64,000 nucleotides of DNA. It comes from Lateolabrax maculatus. Lineage: Eukaryota; Chordata; Actinopteri; Acropomatiformes; Lateolabracidae. The notes under the pieces were generated by a model. The model saw only the letters and a program-made list of their open reading frames with translations. It was not told where the DNA came from and made no database searches. Both the position numbers and the translations under genes were made by a program. Each line of letters starts with the position of its first letter. Positions within the stretch are counted from its first letter, which is position 1. Where the stretch lies: assembly GCA_031216445.1 (NCBI GenBank), contig CM062197.1, positions 3,289,001 through 3,353,000 of the forward strand. The letters are read 5' to 3'. Positions 1 through 11,900 of the stretch are shown piece after piece.

Positions 1-3000
1 AGCTGGTGCGGTTATAACAAGACACACGTCCATAGAAAACCACAACAACGGCGCTCAGTGACAAGGATCCATGGGTTGCTTTCACCAAAAACCTCCACCA
101 CAACCCTGTGAATTAGTTACACAGTGTTACTCGTCATATTGTAAATCGCCAGAAGTCGTCACTGTATGAGCAATAAAATCGTTTACCGTCGTTTCTTGTG
201 GTAAATCCACTACCTAAGCTCGAGAAACCCACATTTCCTCCCTCTCTCACGCTGCGCTTGCACTGAAGGTTCCTCTGAGTCGGATGTTTCCCTCCCCCCG
301 GATGATGAAAGCAAGCAGAAGTTCAGCTCTGCTCTCCCGTAATCACTGTCTAACTATAGGGCCCCTCCATGAATCTGCACTGTGTGTCTATGTACACAAA
401 AAAGCTTTTTCTTTCTCTCTGTAAGCAATAATGACGTTGCATTAAAAGGCTCTCTGAGGGTTTGTCTTCTGCTGAAGGATGCAACAAAATGTAGTTCTGT
501 CAGCCATACTTGAAAGGTCACAGAGCATAAATGCTGAGTTCCTGAAGTCAACTTCCCATTCATTTTTCCCATAGAGAACAGGATTATGAGTCGTAATCTG
601 CTGCCTGGGACGAGGTCCACTTAACACTCTAGTTTTTGAGCTGAAATGCTAAACTTAAATGATCTGCATGTCCACGGAAAAATGAACGTGAAGCTTTCTT
701 CTTTGAAAAGGATGATACAGATAAAGGAGGCAGGACATCGGCGGTCCTCAGCAGTTTGTGTACATTTGAAAGTCTGGAGTTTGGACGTCTTGGCCCCGTG
801 CTCTCTCTTCAAGTGTAGGCCAGTCGCCATGTGGGGGGGAATCACAGAGGGCTGTGATTGGTCCAGGCTAGCAGCCCTCTCCTTCTTGTCCTCCAGGCTT
901 GAAGACAAACCCCACGATTGGCTCTTCTTCAACATGCAGGTTAGATTAAAAAACAAACAAAAAAACTGTAAAACACACATTGAGTACCTGTATTATCTGT
1001 GTTCTGTAGTATATAAATATGTGTATTGTAACTGGTGACTAAATATCATGTATATAAAGATTAGACCAAGTCTTTGGCTGGTGGCTTTTCTTTCCTTCAG
1101 GTGAAGTCTCTGCTGGACTTTTGTCTGCTCCTCACACCGCCACAACATGGCTGTTTTCACACTGACGCACATCAAAATACAACTTTTAATGTGACAAATG
1201 TGATCTGTACTAAATTAGATGACTTAGATTAGTACAATTGTGAAGTACAGTACTTGTTTACTTGAGTATTTCCATTTTATGCTACTTTATACTTCTACTC
1301 CACTACATCTTTTATCCCACTACATTTATCTGACGGTTGTAGTTACCAGTTACCTTTTCAAATTAAGATTGTACATTAAAAAAACATAGGATAAAATTAT
1401 AAATATACAACACAAAACTCCTTAAAAAAGCCACTTGGGGCTTCACTTCACAGGTTTCAGATGTTTTTCAGTTGTTTGCAGTTCCACTAAACAGAGATTT
1501 TCCCTATAAACCTCTCAGATAGTTTCATTTAAATAACTGTACAAGGCCCAAAGAGGTAAAATGAGCCAATATTTCACTACAGGCAAAGATTAGAGAACCA
1601 TTAATCATCCCACAACTCCCCAGATTTATCTTGGGACCCCTCCGAGGTGCAGACAATTGGGACTTTCTGGCTCCAGTTATTGACTAAGACAGTGAGGAGC
1701 AGTAAGTTCCTTCAGACAGCTGTGGCTGACGTCACAGATGCTCCATCTTTGGTCCTACAGTCAAAAAAAAAAAAAGAAAAAAGGAAGAGCCATCTGTGTG
1801 AAAGTGGAATATAAAGAAAAAGGTTAGCTTGCCAACGTGTTAATTCGGCTTGGACAAACAGGCTCCAGGGTTTTGAAAATCACACAGAAGAGGGGTCAAC
1901 AGTAAGTCACTGTTTGTTTAGTCCCAGCAGTGAATAATAGGAAACCTGAACAAATTGTTTTCCTGTAGCGGAGTGAAATGCCAGAAGCCACAGTGTGAGG
2001 AGCGCGGTGATGCTGTAACAGGGCTTTCATGTGGAACAGTGCTGTCTGCGGTTACATAAACAGCTTTACAAAAGTGAGCAGTCCTCCACATACTTTCTAT
2101 AAAAAGACTCATCATTTCACCCCACTCATAATCTGGGTTTATTCTCTCCATTCCAGCAGTTTGAGGGAAACAGGGCGATGAAATCCAGGAAAGAGGAGGA
2201 AAGAACGGGAGGAAACAAGGAACAGCAGACTGGAACCGCTGTGGGAATGTGCATTTCATTCACTATATATGTTCTTCAGGTGGCAGCAGACTTATTCACA
2301 GTCTAAGCACGAGTCAGCCGTTGTGCATGCATGAGAAGCCGAGACTGACTGACGACCTGCTTCTTCCTGACAAGTACATGCTGACATCCAGCCCCACAAA
2401 GAGACACGGACCTCACAACCTCAGCAACAAGGTCCCTGAATGTTTATCAGGCTGCTGCTGATCCCTGACTGCAGAAACTGGTCCTACTGTGAGTCGCTCA
2501 GACATCCAGAAGGGGCACGGAGCAGAAACGCCTTAATGTTGAAAGGACCAGGCTCCTGGACTTTATGTACCTGTTGGGTAGTTTAATATGCAGCAATGCA
2601 TCATGGTCTATAAGACCATCACGTTTGAAGCGACGCCGTTCTGAGAACCACGCATCTCTAAAAAGTTTTCATGAGAAAAAAACAGCCTGTTTTCAGCTCT
2701 GTGATGATGCATCTTCAGGATAATCCAAGAGGGTTTTAAATAGTTTATTTAGTTTAAGAAGGAGGAGGATTTTCTCAACCAATAAAGGAACATTTCATCT
2801 TTCAGTTTAGGAGAAAAATTCTAATTCAATGTAGCTGTCAGACAAATATAGTTGGGTAAAAATCAATATTTGCCTCTGGGATGTAGTGGAGTTGAAGTGT
2901 AAAGTCGCATATATGGAAATACTCAAGTAAAGTGCCTCAATTTTTTTTTACCCAAACTGTCCCTGACAGTTTACAAACTGACTTCCTGCTTCAACTACGT

Positions 3001-3180
3001 TAAAACCAATAGAGATAATGGCCAAAACGAAAATAAGATCTGGAATAAACTTCAATCTTTAATGTACAAATCTTAATTCTACATTTGAACATTCAGACTG
3101 TTTTCACCTCACTGGGCCGACGCATCATCTGTGATCCAAATGCAAAGTGACGGGAGACAAAAGACACGAGAGAGTGGGGA
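1..3180. other. intergenic or UTR sequence, no gene recognised
   Basis: ORFs here are short, overlap on both strands and resemble nothing known to me. A plus-strand AATAAA at 171-176 could be the end of a gene lying to the left of the window. Degraded copies of the actt(a)aagtaaaagta-type repeat lie near 1235-1340 and 2840-2950, and an A-rich run at 1761-1783. Confidence 0.4.
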
Positions 3181-3184
3181 CTTC

Positions 3185-5935
3185 CAGGATTTTAAAACAT
3201 TTTATTTATAACACACATAAGGAAATGTACACATCAAATAATGCAGTGCATTGTGGGAACATCCAAAATAAAAGCAGCCTTTGACACAACAAGCACAAAT
3301 AAGAGAAAACGTTAATAAGCGGTGGCCGCCGTCTCCCGCGCCTCGATCGAGCGCACGAACATGTGAAGAAACATAAACAGAGGAAGAGCCATAAACCACA
3401 TGATCGAGTGGACCCGAGTTGTACAGGTGAGTACATTTCAAACATCAAGTCACTCTAGTGGATGATTTCAGTTGACTTGACATGTCTTGGTGCAAACAAG
3501 ACGTCCTCCCTCCTTTGATCCGGCGTATAAAGCCATGCACTTTCAGGCACATGTACAGCAAGCTCCGGTCCTGTATACACCGAGATATTTACACCGTAAA
3601 CTAATGACTGCCGAAGTGTTCAATAACGTTTCTCTGATCCAAAGATTAAGTGACCTTCAAAATAAGACATGGCTCAGTGAAGAGGGAAGGGTCCACTTCA
3701 GAGTCTTACAAAGTGCAGGAAGGTCTGTTAAACTGCTCAACTTCCACATGTTTTCTCCCAAGCTGTCGAGTTCTCTGAGAATTAGAAAAGGACCTTCAAT
3801 GCACCACAGTTTCCACTTTCTCCCTTACTTCTAATGGTATTTAACTTTAGTTGTCCAGGTTTGGAGATGTCTGTCTCTGAGCTTTCTGCTTTATCCCAAT
3901 ACATTGAATCTAAATGGAATTTGTGGTGCTCACAGCATCAAAAACATCTTTCTAGAGAAAATGGTGTGTAGCTGTTAAATCTTTCAAATGTCATTTTTCA
4001 CTACTCCAATAATCCAGTTATTTTTCACATAAAAATTGCAGATAAAAATCAATCTCAAGTGTGAATATTTCCGTACTTTTCTATGATAATTAAACTGGTG
4101 TCTATGGGTTTTGGACAGTTGGTCGGACAAAACAAGACATCTGAAAACGTCAACCAGGGTTCTGGCATTTTATTGGTGTGGAGGCAGAAATCTCAAAAAA
4201 CCTGGACAAATAAAACAAACTATCTGTATGGATAAATACATGTTTGTTTTTTGCAGCACTCACCACAGACCTTTTTCACAGTGGACATTTCGACACGTCT
4301 TAGCAGGAAAAGCACAGGTGTAAATAATAAAAAGATGGTTAAATTCCATTTAGCTGCTTCAGTTTCAGGGTCCTGGTGTCGTTCCTGCTCGCTCACTGTC
4401 ACAACTCACTGGTTCACTCGAATAGAACAGGTGCCTTTGGTAATGTTATTAGTAACTCCTGCGTTTTTCCTGCTATGACGAGACAAAATGTCTTCCGTGA
4501 AAAAAAGAAAAAGTAGGTAGTTTGTAGGTATTTTGTGTTTGACAACTGATGGAAAACTGAGGCCGGAGTTTTCCACCCTTAGAGAGCAGAACTGTGTGAT
4601 TTGGTGTTGACGTACACAGTCGGATCGGAGGAGAGGAGCAGGTTTTGTTAACTTTGGGCAGAGCCAGGCTAGCGGTTTCCCCCTGTTTCCAGTCTTTATG
4701 CTAAGCTAAGCTAACCAGCTGCAGGCTCAAGCTTTAGATTTACCGTACACACACGAGTTGTATCAATCTTATCATCTAACTCTCTGCCAGAAAGTGAATA
4801 TGCATACTTCCCTAAAACTATTCCTTTAAATGAACACTCATGGCTGACTCTGAGGTCGTGTAGTGCGTAGACCGCAGCGAGGTAGCTGCCATCGAGCATG
4901 TTGCGTTTGCAGCTCCAGCTTCAGTCAGATCTGCAGCATGCTTCAAAGTTTCCGCCCACAGACATCAGTGCAGCAGCGGTTTTATTATCCATGTGATTTA
5001 ATGATCATTTAGCCTTTTCAAATGTCGCATGAAGACAGACACTGCGGTTGCTGCTGTTATTAAAGAGTGACGACATTTACATAAGTTACCATAAAAGCTA
5101 ATTGAGTGCTAAAGGTTCAGCTCAGGAGGAAAAAAAGAGCACAGAATTTATGCAGTCGAACAGCTGCAGTGTCACTATAATTGAATGTTTGAAGATTGAA
5201 CAAAGTCTTTTTAGCACCAACACCGGGAAGTGCAGGGGCATGGGTGAAGGACGTTGAGTAGGTGTAGAGACTAAAGCCCAGACAAGCCGTTATAAAACAC
5301 TAAATTCTTATTGACAGGCTACAGATTATCCTCGGACTCTTGCAAATACGCTGTAGACTTGTCGGACGTACAAAAGCGTTTACACACAGAGGTGGTGAAA
5401 GATTTGTTCTGAAAGCTAATTAAAGTGATTAATTTTAGAGATTCAGTCATTGTACGAACGGCTTGTTTTCCTCTGAACTGACCATGAAAGAACTGAGATT
5501 ATTTGCATCCTCATGCATAGTGACGACAAAGGAATGCATCACTGCTGAGGTCAGAAATACAACAAAAGTCCAGTTTTAGAACAAGTGAAAAGATTGAAAT
5601 GTTGGTCCTCTTAAAAGGGGCAGTTTCATTGTATTCACACAATATTAATAGCATTGATATTATCTGAGCAGTTATTTTTTTCCACAACACCACCAGAACC
5701 ACCGGTTTGCCATTACTTCTTATCATGGTCAAAATGTGAAAATCAGGGCACCAAGAAATGTTTCTGTTTCTGGACAAGCAGGTGAGCTGTCGTCTTCGTT
5801 TCATGCATGACGAGAAGTTTCTACTCTACGGATCTGTGCCACTAACGTGTGTGTTGTGTCCGGACGTTATTGCGTTTCTTTGTGGCCACGGAGGATAAAT
5901 CAGAGGGTTTCCAGGTCTGACGGGCTCAGAGGGAA
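3185..5935 (-). other. probable trim37 3' UTR region with candidate poly(A) signals
   Basis: Below the trim37 stop codon (5936-5938), minus-strand AATAAA hexamers (seen as tttatt on the plus strand) lie at 4981-4986, 4069-4174 area (4169-4174) and 3201-3206. Which one is used cannot be decided from sequence alone. The stretch also contains an interspersed repeat (about 4600-4830) and a short GC-rich patch at 3312-3401. No other convincing exon was found. Confidence 0.4.
4600..4830. mobile_element. partial copy of the foldback repeat family
   Basis: Contains gagccaggctagcggtttcc, ttatgctaagctaagctaac and the end tttgcca..actctctgccaga-type block seen in the family. It matches the right half of the 7735-8235 copy. 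A 62-codon minus-strand ORF over it is accidental. Confidence 0.55.
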
Positions 5936-8900
5936 TCACCTGTCAGCAGGCAGACTCATGTCATCAGACAGAAGCTGCTCTCCTGGAAGAAGGAAGAGGA
6001 GAAGTAACTCATCTGCAGCGATCTTGCTTCTTTATCTACATTCAGTCGGAGCTGGAAACAAAAGTGTGTTTGACACAATGAAAGCATCTGTACGGGACAT
6101 GTAAACACAAAATGTTTGTATATTAAATCATTTCCCCTCAGCTCTGTGGAGCTTTTTTGTGTATTTCAGCTCAATGAGTGCATTTCAATCTTTCTGCGCA
6201 TTAAAAATCTGAGTAGAAATGATGGCAATAAAGCAAAATATTGCCAAGAAGTTGGTAAATCAACAAAAGCAAAATATGACAAAGTACGTAGTTAGGAGTA
6301 GTTAAAACTTCAGTTAAAATGTTGTGATTTTCTAGCCTGCAAGTTTATCGTTTTGGTTCAGTCTGATGCAAAAAATCTAAAAAAAAACAAACACTGTATT
6401 CTACCTACAACCAGCTGGTAAACACAGTGGCACTAAAGAGTCAGATACTTCCCAGAGGAGCTGGTGGAGACCAAAACAGAGCTACAAGGAGGTTGAATAT
6501 TGTTAGTCTAACTTTCTGGTTTTACACCTTGTTTCAGTCATTGACCACCTGACTGTTCTCCCTCGTGATTTAACATTTCAAGTGCTTTGACTTGACACAA
6601 TCCCATCTGAAAAACTTATTTTGTTGTCACGTAATCAACAAAGATGCAGCATGTGATTCGATGTGTCACAGAAGAGTTTCAAGACATAACTGAAATCTCA
6701 GTGCTGTTATGACAGACCTGTTCCTAAAAATGGCACCTGCACAGACTGTCACACAGTGCCAGATGGGTCTAATAAATTCTTCAATCTGTGTCAGACTGTA
6801 TGATATTAATTTGGAGGCATGTCAGATGGTGTGATGAATATCTGGTGAATTGTAGCGCTGTGTTTAAATAGCAAAAAAAGGGGTGCTGTGGTAGAAAATA
6901 ACTGCATGTGCGTATGTATGTACATTGCTGAATCACTGTATAACACAAAAAGGGGCACAGCAACCTTTGACATCAGAGAAGATTCAGACTGTCTGCTCGT
7001 ACAGATTAGGAGACTTGGAGTGTCTCAGTTTCTTCAGACATTCTTGTTTTGGTAACTGGTTCTGACTGGATTTGGTTTAGAGCAGAAGACAAGCTCAGAA
7101 GAGCCTGTCATGCCTCTCTTTGTGATGTTGTTTTCTTGTGTATCTAGACTGGAGAGAATTATCAAGCACGAATCTGTGTAGCCACTGTTGTTGTTTTGCT
7201 TCCTGGCCAGTACTTTAATAAATACATTTATTTTAAGACAACAGAGGCAGACCAGAGAGAGAACAGAGAAACGTGTGGCACAACAGTGAACAAGCTTTGG
7301 TCATAGCGCAAATCAAATAACCAGTTTGACCTCGGCTGTGTGTGTGTGTGTGTGGGTTACCTGTGCAGGGAGGAGTCTGGTTGTCGTAGCGAGAGTTGTT
7401 GCTCTGCAGAGCCTCGTCCTCAGTGTCGCTGTCACTGCTCGTCGCTGCCACCAGGACAGATGGTGACTGATCTACAGACAGAACAAGACGAGACAGGATG
7501 AGCCCACAATCTTTTATTGAACATTATTTAGTAATTTAAGTTTATGGACAAAATAAAAATAAAATACACATTTAGAACCAAAATAATGAACAACAGTTTG
7601 GCTCTGCTTCCAGCTTCCTTTCAGATGTTTGTCGAATTCTTTTCATATTCTCTTTCACAAAACATCAATATACTTTAATTATCTCCACTGACTCATCTGC
7701 AGACAAAGATTAAGTGTTTGGCTCAATCCAAAGATAACAAATCCACATACCTACACCTCTAAAGGTTACTTATTAACAAGTAATATCGTGTTTGTTTAAG
7801 CTGTACAAAAAAAAAAAAAAGTAGAAAACACAATTCACAGTTTTATGGATGCTTATGTGCCGGACTATTTCTTGGCTCTGAGCAACCAGCTGAGAGTCCA
7901 GGAAGTTTCTGGTCCCGGCCAAGAAATTGTCCGGTACATAACACCCCATAAAACAGTAAATTGTCATTTTTTACACTTCAGTTTTTGTCTGTAATAAACA
8001 AACGAGATATAAGGTGTTAATCAGAGAGCTTTAGAGGTGCTGGTACACTTTGATCATTTCCGTTGGACAGAGCCAGGCTCGCTGTTTCCCCCGTTTCCAG
8101 TCTTTATGTTAAGCTGACTGGCTGCTGGCTGTAGATGTTTATTTAACTGACAAAAATTGATTTTCTAATGTAACTCTTTTGCGAGAAAGCAAATAAGCAT
8201 GAATCCCAAAATGCTGAACTACTCCTTTAATATTAAGTTCCTGTGATAAAGCGTCCAGTCCAACTTTTTATATTTTTGAGGGAGGCAGTTTGAGGGTGAA
8301 ACCGACCTTCATTTGACTGTGGCTGTGCAGAGGATCCCTCCAGCAAGGACTGATGGGAATTTCCTAAGCTTTCGGAATCACAGTCCAACATGGCTGCCCT
8401 GAAGGAGGGAAGAAAAGAGTCTTTGTGAGGGGCAGGCAGAAAGATAGAGACAAGAAGAGTTCTGTTGTTGTTTGAGCAACACAGCTGTCAGCTACGATTT
8501 TCCTTGTGCATGATGAGTCTTCGAGACACACCCTGAGGTCCTGCTGCCGCAGTTCTTGCTGGTAGTCATGTAGCTTGGTCCTCCCAAGGAGAAGATGTCG
8601 TCCCTGGACCCCGAGGCCACGTACAGCTGCTGCTCCACCGAGTACTGCTGCTTGGAGGTGGAGGCCTGCTCTGACGAGGAGCTGCCGAGAGACACGAGGG
8701 GGCCCTGGGTGCCGTCAGCCTTCAGCACTCCTGCAGCAGAGACAGGAGCAAAGTCACACGATGGGAAAAACATGAGCGTCGTTTTGTTTTGATTTGCTTT
8801 TCAGTTCAATCCAGGTAACAAAACTAACTTGGTGAGACAAAGACGTATGATCCATTGAGTCAAGTTGGAGAAATACTGCAGATACACGAGTCTGAGTACC

Positions 8901-11900
8901 TAATAAGCCTTCAAAGAAGTATGAGACTCCTCTAACAATGTGATACATGGGCAGCGTGAACTGTCAAATGGAAATACAACGGGTTGTAAAAACTCAATAT
9001 TCAGTGTTAGTTGACAGGGACAGTCGATGTCTGGGACTTGGTTGTAAACACTGGTTGAAATATTGACACACTGAAACAAATGTTAGTGAGGAGGAGTAGA
9101 GGATGTACTGTAGTGCTCAAACAACCTACAGTTCACAGCCACTAGAGCTTCAGGAACTATTTTAAGTCACGCTGGAACAGTACAGAGCAGAGTGAGAGGT
9201 TATTTACCAGTATTTTCAACTCCACCAAGAAGAGACATTATGTAGATACCTGACCAGGTTAAGTACCAAAATATTCACCACGATCGTAGACTACATTTAC
9301 ATGCACTCAATATTCCACTATTAATCCGAATATGACAATATTCAGAAGTTGATGTCATGCAAGCAGCATATTCTGTTTGGATATTCTGAATTAGGCCTTT
9401 TTCTGAATTAAGCATTTTTTGCCGATTAAGATGTATGATATGCTGATATTATTCAGGTTTTAGGAGTGTTCTTTGGACAGCACATTCAGAATATACGTGT
9501 CAGTCTGCGACACACGGACTCTCGCCTGTTTTCGGTCAGCTCTGTGCGTTGGAAACAAACCAACCAGCCAACCGTTTGTAAGGCTGAAGTAGTGATGCAT
9601 TCCTGGTGGGAAGGAGAAACACACCTACTTTAAACATCTTTGATATCAACAGGTTTCAACGGCGTCGCCAGAGGACGTACATCATGGGGGCGTTTTACAT
9701 TAGTCGGAGTATGAGCGGCTGCATGTGAACGGGAATATTAGTGGAACAGTCATTTTCATTAGTCATGTTAACAAGCTTAGTAGGAAAATTGTTTTTTTTT
9801 GGACTAGAAACCAAACCAGAATATTCTGTGCATGTAAACGTAGTCAATGTTGATGTTTTGAAACTCAGTTTGAAGATGTTACAGGGTGCTCAAACAAATG
9901 AAGGAACCCTACTTTAAAGTTGCTCTAAGCAGTATTTTCATTTTAACAATCAATGAACTGTAACACGAAAGGTGTCGATTGTAGCGATGAATCCACAGTT
10001 AATTATCACCAGACTCTGCGGTTCTCTTCAGCTCTACGGAGCTTTATTGCGCATTAAAGCTCATTGGTTTCTCATGTCTTTTTCCCACTTTACTGCTTTT
10101 GGTTCACTCTCGCAGCTTTCATCAGTGTCATTTCCAGCCACAGCAGGCAGCTGTTTTCAGCAAAATAGCTCTGAAAACCCACTGTACACTACCGGCCCAG
10201 CATGAACAGACAAATGTTACCGACTACCTGGTGAACAAAGTGGAGCATTTAACCGCTAAAGAGACAGATATTTCCCCTCCAACAGGAACACAAACCTAAG
10301 AGTAAATAGTCAACTGTTTTCTAACAAGCGTCTCAGGTGATATTAGGTCTTTGTTAGGTTTACAGCTTGTTCCTGCCGCATTCATTGATGCAGGTGTAAA
10401 CAGTAATACAAGTTAGAGAACTACCAACCCTCTGCAACTCCCAGCCCCTCTTTAAGATGCAGGCCGAGCTCTGTGGCCACGTCTCCTCCTCTCAGGTCCT
10501 TCTCCATCTCCTCAGGACTCCTCCTCTTCATAACCAGAGAGCCGCTGCTGTCCAGGACAGGAGACAGAGATTTCCTGGCTGCACAAAGAACAGAAACACA
10601 CAGACTAATATGTAATTATCTCAGCTCTGTGGACACAATTGCTGCACATTGACGCCGGCAGCACGAGTCCTGTGAGCCTCATCATCTGTAGTCTCATCTG
10701 ATTATTGGGGTTCCTGCCTTAGTATCCTAGGCTGTGTAATTTTAAACCAAATGAAATGAAAGATCTGAAAGAACTGCTCTAAACCAGCTCACCCTGGGCT
10801 CGCAGACAAATCAGTCTGGAAATCCAAAGTGGCATATAGTGAGTGGCGTGGTTTAGATAATGATGATATTCAAGATGTGAACTAAGAGCTGACTTCTCTT
10901 AATGCAAATGGTGTCAGGTGGGTTGGCGCTGCAGACGCAACAAAAACTGATCTTCAATTTTGCTTTGAAGGAAAAAAAATGAAGGAACAGAAGATCAGTA
11001 AATTACCAAATTTTAGACGCAACAGTACCGGGTTGCACAGAGCTTTCGTGTTACGTTTGATTTTAGTGAACTCTGACAAACAATCCTGCTGCTGACAAAC
11101 AGCTAAAGTTACTGATACTTTTAATAATTTCTAAAGGAGTGGTCATACCAGAGACTCCAAAAAAAAAAAAAGGAAGATCGTCTTTTAGCTTATTCGATTA
11201 GGTTTCCAACATATTGTATCCCATGACTCTGGTGAACCCCTGGTTGATAAGACATCCATGGATCTATGAGTCAAACCGTCAGTCTCCCCAGTACATGAAG
11301 CAACATGCACACACCAACGCAATGCTGTTCGCATTTCTAATGCGTCCCTGCTGAATAATATAACACATCTCCTATTATTGGTTAAATATTAATGAAATTA
11401 GATACTAAGACGGCATAGTGGACGCATTTAATTATTTCAATGAACTGATGGAGTGATTACTCGTCGTTGGATTTTCAGTGGTGAACTAAAATTTTACAGA
11501 TTAAATTCTGTTAAGACGTGATGAGGTTCAGGATGTCGGTACCTGAGATGACTTGTAGAGGGACAACAAACACACAGCTTGTGATTTCTAAGAAGCCATA
11601 CATTTTCAATCGGCACTGCAGCATTGTTTTCGCTCGGCTTGTTATTTTAGGGGCTTTTTGAAACTAAAAACAAGGACAAGTATTCAAATTCACTTCCTCG
11701 AAAAGAAAGATTATAGATTATAGAGAGTACCTCCATGGGGGGTAGCTAGATAATGAGGGGATTTTCAGTTTGTGTACACATCAGGAAGTAACACTGGAAG
11801 CTGTAGAGCAGCTTAACATTAACAGCATTAGAAGTGTAGCAGTCCTCACCAGGGCGGCAGGGTCTGGACCGAGCTGCAGCTGCCCTCCCCAGCAGGTCCA

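Noticed and set aside
621..1038. Overlapping ORFs of 119 and 130 codons on opposite strands
   Set aside because: No recognisable domain, no splice context, and they mirror each other; treated as chance.
8575..8792. Plus-strand Arg/Pro-rich ORFs
   Set aside because: Antisense to trim37 exon 8730-8532; GC-rich coding sequence gives open frames on both strands.
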